This document shows, in pieces, positions 35,242-48,766 of a stretch of 64,000 bases of DNA (within the stretch, counting starts at the first letter, position 1; every line of letters begins with the position of its first letter). The stretch is taken from contig NC_054875.1 of assembly GCF_018320785.1 (NCBI RefSeq), positions 30,199,157 to 30,263,156 on the forward strand, read 5' to 3'. The position numbers and the translations under genes are program-made. The DNA is from Cheilinus undulatus. Lineage: Eukaryota; Chordata; Actinopteri; Labriformes; Labridae. The notes under the pieces were generated by a model. That model searched no databases and was not told the origin of the DNA. It saw only the letters and a list, made by a program, of their open reading frames with translations.

Positions 35242-36224
35242 CTGCCGACAAAGAAAACAAAACAGATTTAACCATTTAGAAAAGCTAATAAGTACAAAAA
35301 GTTCTGGACACAACTTGAAACCTGTTTTAGCTCAGACTCTGAATTAATTCAGGAAAAAATCAGCATGAGTTCATAATGATGTCTCATAGGAGCGTGTGCG
35401 GAAGCAGGCCAGTGCGACTCCTACAAGGTTTTAGCAGACACACAGGGTGTGGTAAGGTGTACAGTTACAGCATACATGGCACAAATGACGAAGCACACTG
35501 ACGCATATAAAGACAAGAGCTCAGTATGTTAGTTATATAACAAGCAAAAGCAAAATGAACCAGACAAAAATTGCAGATGGTTTTCTTTAGAGGCAGATGG
35601 ACACATTCACGTTTTTGATCACTATCCCTGCCTGGAATATTATTTGCCTCATCTCAGGTTTCTTCTCTTCAGGAGTCCTACATTTTTTGTTACGTCTCAT
35701 TTTGATGCAAGTTTTGTTTGACTCATAGATGCCACAGCTGCAACACACAGAGTGGTGAAGCTCCAAGAGACCAGTGACACGCGGAAGCCTCCAGGGCCCC
35801 TGAGGATTACGCAATCCCACGAGTCATCTATCTAAACAGCTGTCGGTCGCATACCCTCTTCTCCTCGACATGCCCCTCTTATCAAAAAAGAAACTTTTTT
35901 TCCACTTTTTCAACCTCTGACTAACATGAACCTCACTCCAGTTTCCACATATGACTCACTGTGGGAGATAACCTTGAAGGGGAGCAGCCGGGATCATGCT
36001 GAAACTTCCGCTGAAACAGGAGGAGGGAATGTACAGAATATAGAAATCAGTGCCTATGGGAGAATTCATTGTGCTGCTTATGACTCATCGAATGCCCATT
36101 CACAGCAGCAATGTTAAGCTATCTGAAAAATCCCTGCCGCTGCACACTATGGTTAGCATGTACTTGTCATGCTCATGAACACGTACAAAGTAAGAAATCT
36201 GTGTGAGAGTAACATGCTTTAGTA

Positions 36225-37444
36225 CAGTGCCTATATAAAGTGTTCATCCCCGTGGATGTTTTACCCTTTTATTGATCTTATAAATCAATCATGGCCAATA
36301 TAATTTGGCTTTTTGACAAAAAAACTCTTTAGTGTCAACGTGAAAACAGATTTCTACAAAGTAATGTCAAACAAAAGTATGTAAGTGACTTGAAAGTGAC
36401 TGACCTAACTGAACAAAGGACCAGCCAATTTGTAGTTGTTATCTTACAATTGGCGAAATGGGTATCACCTGAGTGCAGTAAATCCGTCTTAAGTGATTGT
36501 AGTGTAAAGACACTTGTGTCTGGAAGGTCCAGTCACTGGTTAATCAGCATTCCTGGCTACCATTACACCATGAGGGCAAAAGAACACTCAAAGAAAAAGG
36601 TTATTAAAAAGTGTAAGTCGGGGGATGGATACAAAAAAATTTCCAAGGGAGTGAACATCCCCCCGGAGTTCAGACAAATTCATCATCAAGAGGGAGAGAT
36701 GGGGGAGACTCTGTGTACAACAACTGTGCCCCAGGTTCTTCACCTGTCAGAGCTTTTAGGGAGAGTTGCTCATTGAAGAAAACTCATACTAAAACTCAGC
36801 TAGAGTTTGCCAAAAGGCATGTGGGAGACTCCATGGTCAAGCAGAAGAAAGTTCTTTGGTCTTATGAGACCAAAATGGTGCTTTTTGCACAGTAGACACA
36901 GTAGCCCACAGCAACATAATGCTGTGGGCTGCTTCTCAGTAGCCGGCTTGTAAAGGTAGAGGGTAAAATGACTGCAGCAAAAACAGGAAAATCCTGGAGG
37001 ACGATCTTATTCAGTCTGCAAGAGAACTACGGCATGAAGGATGATTTATTCTCCAGAAAAACAGTGGCCTGAAGCATACAGCGAAAGCTAAACAGAAATG
37101 GGTTAAAGACAACAAGGTGAATGTTCTGGAGTGGCTGAGTCAAAGCACAGACATCAATCCAAAAGAGAATTTGTGGCTGGACTTGAAAAGGGCTGTTCAT
37201 GCCTGATCCTTGTGCAACCTGACAGAGCTTGAGCAGTTTTGCTTAGAAGAATGGAGTAAAATTGTAGTGTCCAGATGTGCAAGCCTGATTGAGACCTATT
37301 CACACATATTCAGGGCTGTGATTGCAGCCAAATGCACATCTACTAAATACCGAATTGTGTTTTTTTTTTTTTTTTTTTGGGGGGGGGGGGCCAAAAAGCC
37401 AAATTAAAATGACCATAGTTGATTTATACTTTTTATAGGCATTG
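36225..37444 (+). mobile_element. Tc1-like transposon with both ends, inactive
   Basis: TA (36,223-36,224 and 37,445-37,446) flanks a 1.22-kb element whose ends are inverted (left CAGTGCCTATATAAAG; right, reversed, CAATGCCTATAAAAAG). Longer inverted matches follow, including AATTTGGCTTTTTG. Plus-strand transposase pieces (KEHSKKKVIKK, a helix-turn-helix-like region; LELAKRHV-like region near 36,800) are broken by stops and deletions. The right part holds a T18-G11 homopolymer block (about 37,361-37,391). Confidence 0.85.
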
Positions 37445-39481
37445 TAAGTGAGTGTGCACAAGGAAGTCTTACTTAAGGTATTTAAAGAAATTAGTGCACA
37501 CAAGTCCAGTCTCATTTGACTTTTTAGGCTTGTTTTGTATACAGCAATGATTCGTTTTCCATTTTTACTGTTGATATTGTTACACAAGAGCAGCTGCAGA
37601 GAAAAACCATCCATGAGTGCAGTAATAGAGGCGGTAGTCTATCTCAATCTCCACCTACTCACAGAAGCTGCTGTGTCTATTTTCTTTTGTCTTTGCCAGC
37701 TTTTCTAATCCAAGTCTAGTAGGCTATTGGCCAATCCAACACCTGATTAATCACTTTTTTCTCTCTACTCTTGTTCACCTTTAGAGATGTTTAGTTCAAC
37801 ACGGTCCAACAGCATGCTCCTTGGCTACAGAAAGATAAGAAGGTAGAAATAACAAATACAGCATACACAGAAAAGAGGGGATAGAGAGATGGCAGGTTGG
37901 AGAAGATGGAGGAGGCACAATGATGGTAATGAAGCTGACAACGGAGGGTACAGCGTAGGGAGGGAGCAGGAATTGAAGCAATTGGTGACAGAATTAAAAC
38001 TGAGAGGAGCGTTGGAGGCAGTCAATATTAGCAGCTGTGGAGATTGCTCCTAGATAGAAGCTGACAGAAAATAAGAAGAGAGAAAGATGTAGTCACGAGG
38101 AAGGTGTATTTCAGGATAAGCAGGTTTGTTGTGGTCAAAATGAAGACATGGTGGTCTGTCCGGGTAGTCATGCAAGGAAACTGAGCTTGTTTCACCCTTC
38201 CCCTGAGGTTAAGAGGCAGGTGGGAAGTCGTTGGCAGTCATGGATAAACAACTTGACTATTGAGAAACTGCTTTGAGTCAACAGACCCCTATCTTGATCC
38301 AACATATTCCAGCATGCCTCAGCCAACGTATTTGTAATAAGAATGAGATTAATGAGCCTGATAAGGTTTAGTGAAAGGATAGAGACATGCTACTGCTGTT
38401 CTGAAAACGCTGTCATCATTAATCTCATCTACACATGGGTCATAAGCACAGACATGCAGCCACACACGCTGGCAGTACACCAAAATTTTGACTGGATTTG
38501 AGCAATTTGGCCTAATTTTCCCTTGTGCTCCTACAAATGGAGTAAATTTAAGCTGCTTGGTGGCTCCATGTGCAGTCTAAACAACATGCCAAGCACACAC
38601 AACCACATACTACAAAGACTAGGTCAGTGTAATCAGCTATTTTTGGCATTTGCCTTTAAACATGAATGCTTGTAGTCGACTAAACCACGCCATTTCATCT
38701 ACATCCAGTGTAGCAGGCACAGACGTGCTCACATATAAGACAGTACGACCCTTTATGATTGTCCCAGAGGGAGAGGGCAGATGGGTGCAGGGTCAGTGAG
38801 AGTATTTTTATCATGTTCAGCTCCTCTGGGTGGATAGGCGCATCACTCTGTATTATATGAGCGGTTTGCATGCTGTGTGGATGTCGTCACCCTCTCTCTC
38901 TCTCACAATACGTTCTTTATCCAGAGCAGGAAATGCCAACGGATAATAACCAATATTGCAGCTGCAAGCAACAATCTGAAGATTACTATAAACTCCTTGC
39001 CCACAGCACAGACTTGGGGGTTACACAATAACATGACTCAGTGCAACACAGCTGCTACTTATCTATTTATCGTAACACTACTGATGTCATGTCTGCACTA
39101 ATGCATTAATATGGACAGCGAATGCCTGTTTAAAATAAGGAAACGCAATGAGGACATTGGCTGGACGTTTTTGGAGGGTAACCTTTTTTTCAAACGTGCT
39201 CCCTCTTCTCAGCCAGATCCTTAAAAGTCTGGCAGTGAATATTTTCCATCAATTTGTGTGAATGTTTCCAGAGGTAGGCCTGAGTCTGTACATGGACAGA
39301 GGGATCTATGTCTCTTCAGCAGAGACTGGTGGAATGTACACTTGCCTACATGAGGACAAGATATCCATATTTGATGAACAAAATATATCTTAAAGTGATA
39401 GTTCTGTATTTAAATTTAACACTTGAAACATGTCTAAATCAGTCCACACTACATGCAGTTAAACTACACTTTTGTTCAGTA

Positions 39482-39836
39482 TTTCACAATATGACAGAGC
39501 TGCAGTTACTCTTGAAAATCTGTTGAAAGGTGAGTCTTCTCTGACAAGAACAAAGCAGAGAGTCAGCCTCATAGCAAGGCGATTCATACTGATGCAGAAT
39601 ACACACTAGGGGTCCTCCAGGAGCACCCAAAGTCACAGATGGAAACTCAAACTCTGTGGGTAACTTCACTCATAGTGCAAATGGGTCCCGCATCAAAAAC
39701 AAGTCTTCATCAATCAATACTTAAGAAGAAGTAAAAGTAGTGATTTCAAAATGTATTCAAAAAATTACAAGTACCCAAAAGACTACTCAATTACTGTAAT
39801 TAGAGTAAATTCAATTAGCTTCTTTCCACCCCCGAC
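39482..39836 (-). repeat. hAT-type repeat, inverted copy
   Basis: The reverse complement of this stretch matches 40,440-40,640 (blocks such as AGCTGCAGTTACTCTTGAAAA and ACAAGAACAAAGCAGAGAGTC). It ends with the ACTCAATTACTGTAATTAGAGT motif, close to CCACCCCCGA, typical of the ends of a fish hAT family. Confidence 0.65.
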
Positions 39837-40439
39837 AAAATGAATGGTGGTAAACACGAAGGACAGAGTAGACAAGATACAATAAATGTAAATTTGAATG
39901 GCTATTGGGATCCAATGGCCAACAAGGTAATCATAGAAATGATGACTCGTCTAAACAGGGTTCAGCATCATAACATGGTAAAATAGTTGTAGGTGCATGT
40001 GTGCACCTGTTTAGATTCTCTCTGTCAAACTGGACCAACCATACCATCTTGTTCTTTACATAGTCTGAAGTACAAAAGACAACCATTTTTCTATCAGTGT
40101 TTTCCAACCTAATGCCAAAATACTCTCAGGGTTTGTTTTCACCCAAATGGGGTGTGTTCAGTCTGTAGAGCAGGAAGTGACATCTAGGTCTGCTCGGTTC
40201 TGATCATGACATTGGTATTAACAAGCAGAAGATAATTTACAACATTTACTGTCACACAACTATTTGTTTACTTACTTTTATTTACATGCCCCTGTGGTTT
40301 TTAGGTTGAGCAAGTTCACCTGACACTGCTCAAAAAGACTCACATTTGGCTGGTGGCAGGTGCTAACTTCAAATTTGTTTGAATTATGCCTGTTGTATAG
40401 TGATCCCTGCTGGGGTTCTTTCTGTAATGTTTCCAGTGG

Positions 40440-41030
40440 ATTGTTGTTTTTTTTATGTGAGACACATTTGCTCCATGGGTGAAGTTACCCGCTGAGTTAG
40501 AGGTTACGTCTTTGACTTTAAGAGCTCCTAAAGGGTGCATATTCTCCATCAGCATAAATTGCTTTGCTATGGCGTTGACTCTCTGCTTTGTTCTTGTCAG
40601 AGGAGACCCACCTTGCCACAGATTTTCAAGAGTTACTGCAGCTCTGTCATTTTGGGAGATATTTAACACTTTGAAAAGTTTAGTTGAACTATAAGTAGTG
40701 TGGACTGATATTGAGTGTTAAAATTAACTATATGAGCTTAATTAACTCTGTAAATTTTGCTGTGTATGTTATTTTTTTAGAGAGGTTTGACTTTACCTGA
40801 GTAACCTGGTTGGAGATCTTTTCTCTTGTTCTTCTTGCCAATAAGAAAAGATCATATTTTACTGTATGACTCCTCAGCATCTACTCATTACTCAGCACTT
40901 AAAGTAAACATGAAATTAAATACGTTTCACTTTCACTTGAGTAGATTTATCAACCAGTACTTTTACTTAAGTTGAATTACTGTAATTTTACTAGTCATGT
41001 ACTTTTCCCTCACCTCCGAGGGACACTTTG
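40440..41030 (+). repeat. hAT-type repeat, direct copy
   Basis: Matches 22,550-22,975 in the same orientation and 39,482-39,836 in the opposite one. It ends with ACTTGAGTAGA, ACTTTTACTTAAGTTGAATTA and CCTCACCTCCGA, the typical subterminal sequence. Together with the inverted copy it brackets about 600 bp and may form one larger element. Confidence 0.65.
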
Positions 41031-44000
41031 AAGTTCCACTCTTCCGTTAGTGAAGTTCAACAAGATAAATCAAAATAAGATAGCACCTTCTGCTGGTAAG
41101 AGCGAGTATTGCAATATACATTATGGTTAAATAGATTTAAATTTTCCACACTGTATCAATTTTAAATTGTACTGCAAAGTATCATTACATCCCGTCCAAA
41201 AGATGTTACAGATTTCAACTACAAGCCTGCAAACCAAATACACCATAAAACTGAATATTTGGCTTGTATCGTTTCAAGGCAGCCATCCAATATTTATTAA
41301 GAGTATATAAACCACAGTTAGTGGCTAAGAATGCTGCTATCTTGGTATCCATCAGTGCATGTGACATACACCTGTGCATTCAGTCAGAATTAGTGATTTT
41401 TTAAGGATATATTCTCAACGGAGTAACCGAGACCTGACCTGACCTGACTAATACCAAATGTCATGAAGTCCCTAGTATAAGGAAAGTCACATATGACCAG
41501 AGGGGCTCTCAGCTGAGAAGGAAAGCCTGTTTCATGGCCACAAGGAAGAACATGAATGGGTGAGGAGAAAATAAAAGAAAGAAAGGACAGGAAGAATCAG
41601 ATTACAACGTGAGAGAGATAAAGCAGCAACATTTTTGAAGTGAGAGCACAAATAGACAGACACAGAGGGCCAAAGATAAAGAAAGAGTAAAGACTGACAT
41701 AGGAAAAGAGTGGAAAAGACAGACACAGACTGGAATAAACCAGCAGAGAGCTGGGTGTCACTGTAGTCTTCACTGCAATGCTTCCTCAGCCCAAAAGAGC
41801 AGTGAAGTATTACTCGCCATGCAGATGTATAACTTGTTTGTACTGCGCTATGCAGGGGGAGAGGTGAGACTGTGAAGCCGTGTATGTATGTGAATTTGTG
41901 TGAGGACGTGAGACACACTGTGAGACAGAGAGAGTGGGAAATGGGAGTATGTGTGGTTAACTTGGTATGCGGATAGTGGGGGAGGTCGCTGAGTTGACCG
42001 TTACAAATTCCACACCTTGAAATAACATATGGATTGTAAACAGCACTCAATATGCTCTTACTTATTTATTTAATAACAGCATCTACACTAAAATCATTCC
42101 ATAAAACAGGAACTGGAAGGAAGTTTATTTATATAGCATGAGATATATGAGCTTCTCAATCAAATTCTAGATTCTCAAGAAAGTCTTTAAGCAAGGTCAC
42201 CCAACTTGTACACCTCTGCCTCAGACCAAAGCTGTCCATTTAGCTCTTAAGACAAACCAAAGCCTGTTAAAGATGCCTCTCTCGTGGCACTTCACTGCCT
42301 CAGGGGCTGCCAAAACTCCAGCAGAGCAGCCGACCACACAGCGAGGGCATGCTGTATGAAGAGGGGAGGCTCCAGAACCAATCGTGATCCCCAATCCCCC
42401 TGTTGAAGAGGATGTCCAGCTTGAAAGTGCTGAGCTGCAAAACATCTTTGAGTGATGTTACGCCCTCATGCAAGCCACAGATCAAAGGCTGAAGGTCAGC
42501 CTTTAAGGGTGAAGCATTTGAACTGCGATGTGGATATGCCACACACACATTCTTAGCAGACAAAACCCTCAGCATTCAGAGGTAAAACACAGGCTACGAT
42601 TGGTGAAATATGATAAGTGACTGGGGACGGAAAGTTCAGCAGATGGCTTGTATTGTCTCCCCTGATTTGGTGGATAATGATTGATCAATCACACAGTCCC
42701 ACCCAGAAACACACCCTATGAGATGGTAAATCTTGGGACTGACATAGACAGCTGCAAAACCGCTTCAAGCCACAAAAACACTCTCAGTAAAACAGATTAC
42801 AGGCATGATAAGTCATAACTGTGTGTCTGCTCCAAGGAGTAAACCACAGCTCAACTTCAACCCAAGACTCACACTGTTACAGCTGGCTGCAATAAAACGC
42901 CTGCTGTGTTAAATGGGGTGTTGTGTGGCAGTCGTTGAACTTGCAAACAGATTGTATGTGCATAAAAGCAACAGCATTATTTTGTAGACCTCCCTGTGTA
43001 TCACATTATATTAGCCACAGCCAAATAGGTCCAGTGCCATTAAAGAGCTTAGAGACACTTCATGTCAAGAGCTTAGTGGTTTTTGCTTCACGTGATTTAT
43101 GTTTTAGTTTCCATTCTGTTCAGGACGGTCTGTTCTGGGAAGTGTGTTATGTCTGTGTTAACTGGAAGGTTTTCCATAATTTAGCTCTGCTGCCAGCTTG
43201 AAAGTATCTGGCCAATCATGTGTGATTGATAACTCCTTTTAAACAGGATTTAATCATATCTAAAGAGGTCTAAAAGGGTACTCACAACTTAAGTATGCAG
43301 AGGATGATCACCTGTTCTTACACTGATGTACCTATAAAACCTTGTGTTCAAGCAGTCAATAAATCTCTCTTGCTTTACACATGGGTATGGCTTTTCTCTA
43401 TTGTTAGTGAATCATGGTGTGCTGTGTTTCTTTTGAATCCCAGTCAGCTGGCAGAGCTCTGCCTTACATCCAGTAATACCTCAGACCAGCTTTGTCCATG
43501 CACTCCTCAGTGAGAGGCACATTTCCCCTCCTCCTTCCTTTTTGCAGCTTTCCACAGCTGGATGCGTTCAAATAAGGCACAGGTGTTTTCAGATCGTCTA
43601 TGTGTAGCATCAGGTTAAGGTCTAGCCTTGCAAATAAAACACACACCAACGAACACAGAGACATGGTTAACAGCACACGTGCCAGCAGTTGCCAGACTGG
43701 TAAATAGATACACATTCACTCAATTGTCAACATAGGCGTGTTGAGTTGCAATGCAAATTTGTGACACACATGAGCTGCCTACTAAGCGTGGTTTAGTTTA
43801 ATACAAGAAAGGGTGGTTGAAAAGCTATCATGCTGAAATAATGGAACTCAGAGGGTCCACTTTCTGTAAAACTTGACTTCAGAGGTGAATATTATTCATA
43901 GAAAAACAATTGAGACCACCATGAGAGCAACTTAACACTATTAAAACTGGTTGTTTGGTGTACTCAGCTGGCTACCTTTAACAAGCTAAAAGGCTAGCTT

Positions 44001-45326
44001 TAGTAAGAGAGTAGCTACTTTGGTGTAAACTCTGTTATAGTAAAAATATATTTGTAGGTTGCCTTGAGGGTGAGTGGTTAAGTAAGTTAAGCAGAGAGAT
44101 ATTTTCTCACTTGGCCAACCATCAAGCAGAAGCCGGACTTTGTAATTCATGAGATACGGAAATGACAAAGCTTTTGCTAACATTCATGTTTTACTAGTTT
44201 TCATGTTAATTAGTTTTCTATTCTATTTTTCATATTAAGCTGGTTTTCATGTTTTGCTAGTTTTTGTCATTCTTGCTAGTTTTCATAAACATGTTAACAC
44301 CATTAAGTTGCTCCAACTTCCGATGTAAGCTTGACTGTTATACAGTAATTTGACAAAAACAGTGTAAAAATGTTCTGTTCTTTAATTTTTGGAAGTGCTG
44401 TAAATGCTTTAATGAGAGAAAAGGGATTACCTTGCGATTTGTATAACCTATGTGTAGCTTGCTATGAAAAGTTCCCAACCACTTTGTGTGTTCATATCTC
44501 TAATGAAGCACTAAAATATTCTTGGATATCCTGGATTTTAAGTGTTTACCTTTTGCTTGTTTTTAGTTAGCAAGCCTGCTTGTCCACTTTAAACTACAAC
44601 GCCTACAATTAGTTACTTGGCCTTAACTCTATAAAAAGTTTTAAATTCATTTTCAATTTTAAGCACTTGATTACAGCAAATATAAAAATATGATAGCCTG
44701 AATCTAAATGAAATGTCCCAAACACTCAAATGTTAGCCTACAAGAAAAAAAAAAGGTGGGACCAGCTCTAAAGTGTGGGCCATGCCTTTTTGCAACATGT
44801 AGGGTGTACATGTCCATGGAGAGGTAACACTGATCTCACAGATGTATCATGTGTTGATGGGGTTTCTCTTTAAATTTGTGACTTTAAAGTTAATAGCAGA
44901 CAGGAGTATCCTAGTATCCCTGAATTCAACCTATGTGGGCAATTCAAAATCACAGTGTGATGCCTTGCAGCGTTGGTCTCGAAAACGCACTGTGTAATTT
45001 TAGGCTGTTACTATCCTAACGGCAGGAAGACGTCGTGATGGCTTCACTTGACAGGCTGTGTTCTGCCCTCTTAAGCTGCAAGTTCACTTTCTTAAGCTCT
45101 CATTCATTAATCAGGCAGCTACACTTCATTAGGAGCCCACCGGTCATGAAACCCCGTACCGGTGAAAATATTAAACGTCTGAGTGAATTTAACAGCCTCT
45201 AAACCTGAACTATCGACTGACAGTTGACACGGCACAGGTAGAGACGACGTCACTGCGCAAAGTATAGCCGCATAGCAGCCACTCTACTACAGTTATCTTA
45301 AGTCCATCTGTTCTCATTAAACATAC

Positions 45327-45560
45327 CTGCAGGTCTATGCAGCTCCTCGCCGATGGCGTCCTCTGCGGCAGTATATGAGGATTAGGGATGTACAGGGAAA
45401 AGGAGTATCCTTAGTCCAGGTTTGGCGCTTATTTCCCGCTGTGTACAAAGCTTAAGATCCCCCGTGGAGGTGAACACACTCTTCGCTCTCGAAATACTGT
45501 GAGGTTGTGATCAGCAGCCTTGCTCTGCCAGCCTTCGAGCCGTGAGCGTTTACAAAGATG
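45327..45560 (-). promoter_or_regulatory. prrt3: probable non-coding first exon and promoter region of prrt3
   Basis: On the minus strand a strong donor (GACCTGCAG|GTATGTTT) ends an exon at 45,327. The sequence around 45,160-45,560 is richer in CpG than the surrounding DNA (GACGTCACTGCGC, CTCGCCGATGGCG, GAGCGAAGAG). No other minus-strand gene start is visible nearby, and prrt3 needs an upstream non-coding exon. The start site is not defined by the sequence, so the outer limit is a guess. Confidence 0.45.
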
Positions 45561-47039
45561 TACGCCCCCTCTAACTGCTCCATCTCTCTCCACATCTCTC
45601 CCTCCTTCTCATTTTTTTTCTTACTGCCGGATGTACACGATTACCTTTCTACCTACCTACTACAAACCTACCGACTGGCACGTTTGTTGCGTAACAGCAC
45701 AGCAGTCCGGCACGCTCTTTCGGACTGGGCACCCTCTCACCTTATATACCTCTCCCCAAAGCAGCTTTCTCATACGGAGCCTGGTTGGAAATATGACGAC
45801 ACTGGCATTGACATCATCACACAGCGTGCAGCGTTACTATCCAGGTTCTGGGGTTTTTCTATCAGATTATAGCTGGGAATAAGCTGCTATGCTAGGGGCA
45901 GGGTGGTATAAGTAGTGTGAAAGCAAAGTCATGTGGAGACAGGTGAGGAGGCACCTGACATTTCTGGCTCAGTGTTGCAGCAGTAGCGAGGACAATGAGC
46001 TGGGAACAGAGCGGTGCATGAAACTCTAGCTCCCTGCCCTCTAACCAGGGTTTGTTGAGGGGAGAGAGCCAGCCCGGGCCAAGATGATACTGCTCCTCAT
46101 GCTGCACCTTGGCTCAGTGCCTCCCTTTCATCCCCTCTGTCTGATTGTGTCCCTGTCTTGCGCAAGAGACAACAATCTGACTTGGGCATGCTGTAGAGAC
46201 CGCAGCTTTGCATATAACTAAAAGAAAACTGACTATATGAAGGCCAGTTACTTGGTAAAGAATGAATCATTAATCTCTGTATGAGCCACATTCATAATAT
46301 CGTTGCTAGGTACACCTAAGTCTTAAAATAACCAGTGCAGCTCAGAGGATTGTCCTAATGCCATTACATTACTACTGAGCCAGCAGCACCAGTAAATGAT
46401 GGGTGGAGTGGGAACACTTCATGATGGTAATCACATTACTGCACATGGATTATGACTTATTCCATAAATAGGGTATATAGAGCCAGATACTTAAAGACAC
46501 AGATTAAATGGAAAATTCCAGTGAATGGATGTTTATATCATGTTTGCATTTTCTTAGTGTGTACAGTGTTTGTAATAGGAACTGATTATTACCCAGTTAT
46601 GCCTCTGCAGTAATAATAATGTAATCTACTGTAACACATCCTTGAATAATATTTGAAAATGTTTTCCTTATGGTACAGTAGTAAAATAGCACAGGGGGAA
46701 AAGCTGGGAAGAAGAGAAGTGGATGTTTAAAAAAAGAGAAAAAGATGCATGTCCCAAATGTCAACAGAAGAAAAAAACATATTTTCAGCAGTGATAGAGG
46801 GTGATAGAAAAATTGAAGTATTTGTCTGACTATTTAATCGGCAACTTCACCAGTTTTCCAGTCCTTTCTAGACTTATTCCAATTAGAAAATCAGATGCTT
46901 TTTAAATTAAGTGGGGTTTACTTTGTACAGTTTCCTGTTCCATTAGGCAATTATGCTTATTACAGAGTGTAACTGCTATAAATGTGCACATAATAAAGCT
47001 ACATCTTACTCTTTACATTAAATATCAAATAGTGTCCAC
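45561..47039. other. intergenic, no gene recognised
   Basis: Pyrimidine-rich at first (45,570-45,660), then ordinary AT-rich sequence. ORFs here are short and unlike known proteins. Confidence 0.5.
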
Positions 47040-47761
47040 TGAAACACGTGAGAGACACTGTGGTAAAGTGGAAGGAAGGTCTGTGGTCTGATTGGACCAA
47101 AATGGTGCTTTTTGGCCATCAGACAAGATGCTATGTTTGGCAGACATCAAACACTGCACATCACCACAAACACGACATGCCCACTGTAAAGCACAGTGGT
47201 GGCAGCATCATGCTGTGGGGATGCTTTTCTGCAGCCGGCCCTGGAAGGCTTGTGCAGGTAGAGGGTAAATGAATACAGCAAAGTACAGGAAAATCCTGGA
47301 GGACAATATTATTCAGTCTCCAAGATAACGGGGGCTTGGGAGAAGATTTATTTTCCAGAAAGACGATGACCAGAAGCATGCAGCAAAAGGTACACAGAAA
47401 TAGATTCAAAACAACAAGGCCAGTCAAAGCACAGACCTCATTCCAATAGATAATTTGAAGCTGGACTTGAAAAAGGCTGTTAACGCCTAATCCCCATGCA
47501 ACCTGACAGAGCTTGAGCAGGTTAACAAAGAGGAATGGAGTAAAAATGCAGTGTCCAGATGTGCAAACCTGGTTGTGACCTATCCACGCAGGTCCTTGGT
47601 GCTGTGACTGCAGCCAAAGGCGCATCTACTTAACACTAACTTGAAGGGGTTGGACAAAAAAAAAAAAAAAAAAGTCAATATATATCGGCCGTGATTGATT
47701 TAAAAAATCAACAAAAGAGTAAAACATCCAATGGAGGTGTACACTTTATATAGGCACTGCA
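47040..47761 (+). mobile_element. Tc1-like transposon, 5' truncated
   Basis: The plus-strand transposase part encodes WSDWTKMVLFGHQ (first catalytic Asp region), [25 protein letters not shown], then decays into stops. The right end finishes TACACTTTATATAGGCACTG, matching the terminus of the element at 36,225-37,444. An A19 run sits at about 47,657-47,675. No left end was found. Confidence 0.85.
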
Positions 47762-48766
47762 GATGCCCCTCCTGTGTCAAAAAAGGGTCGAGCAGTAACT
47801 CACACTCACTCTATCTCTCACAGACAGCTCTTGATTCATATGTGGGAATTTTTAGCAGGCTTTAAATAATTTGAACTGCAAGAAGTATTTATGGCTTGCT
47901 AAATGAACAAATTCTTTAAAAGGAGGTCGTTATCCGACGTCCACCGAAACACGTCATAGCAATCATGCCCTCAGAGCCCATATATACTGAGGATAGTGTT
48001 TCTATACCATCTTTGTCCAGGAATGTGGTTTATACATTCCACTTAGTCACTTGAATTGATACTGGTAGGGGCTGTGAAATCCATCTCTGCACAGACGGAA
48101 CCATTTCCTTCTCCTAATCTATACGGCGTTGAACCTTAATCTCGGCCTAGCCAACAGGGGATCCTATCAGATGGTAGAAAGTATTAATTTCTCCACAAAA
48201 TAAGCCTCTTTCATTAAGAATAGCCAAGACCTTCATATGCTAACGTCCATCCTCTACACAGATATGAGTCTAAAAAAGCCTGGGATCTCCCTGCCAGCTC
48301 TGTGCTTTCTCTCGTTCTCCCTGAGGCTTCCTCACCCCCTTCACCCTATAGTTGTCTAGACACCACAAAATAATCTCCCCAACTCAGGGCCCCATAGACT
48401 GACTTCCATGTGGGGACCCCCTGGCTTCTCTCGTCTCGCAGACTTCTCCACAGCTGACTCCAGCAGCATTGGGTTTCACCACATCTAAGGTGCATTAACA
48501 CAACTCTCTTTAAACTTTACCCATCTTAGGAATTGTATTAAATACAGTTATATAATACATCTGTTAGGATTCAGGAATAATAACATCCATCATTTTAAGT
48601 AGATGTCAGAGTATTAGCTGTTCTTGGAGCTCATGAAGGAGAGAAAGAACTTTTAATCTCTTTGACTTAGTTAGGTTCAGCCAGGAATTTTGTGTTAACA
48701 TAAAGTGTACTATTTTACTACACATTTTCCTCTGATTTGCTGACTTGAAACACCTGTTGGTAGATA
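47762..48766. other. intergenic, no gene recognised
   Basis: No coding exon, RNA gene or mobile element could be identified in this kilobase. Confidence 0.45.

Larger units (their letters stand above)
35242..45326. other. prrt3 first intron, about 10 kb
   Basis: No coding exon of prrt3 or of another gene was recognised. It holds a Tc1-like element (36,225-37,444), an inverted pair of hAT-type repeats (39,482-41,030), a short (GACCT)n run near 41,430 and much featureless AT-rich sequence. Frames at 41,532-42,050 and 42,221-42,575 resemble nothing I know. Confidence 0.45.

Noticed and set aside
41532-42050. 172-residue minus-strand ORF
   Set aside because: The translation is compositionally biased and unlike any family. 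The plus strand is a purine-rich (GA/AGACAG) tract, which leaves few stops by chance.
42221-42575. short frames on both strands, including a plus-strand acidic peptide near 42,370
   Set aside because: No splice signals, no family match and no repeat partner within the window.
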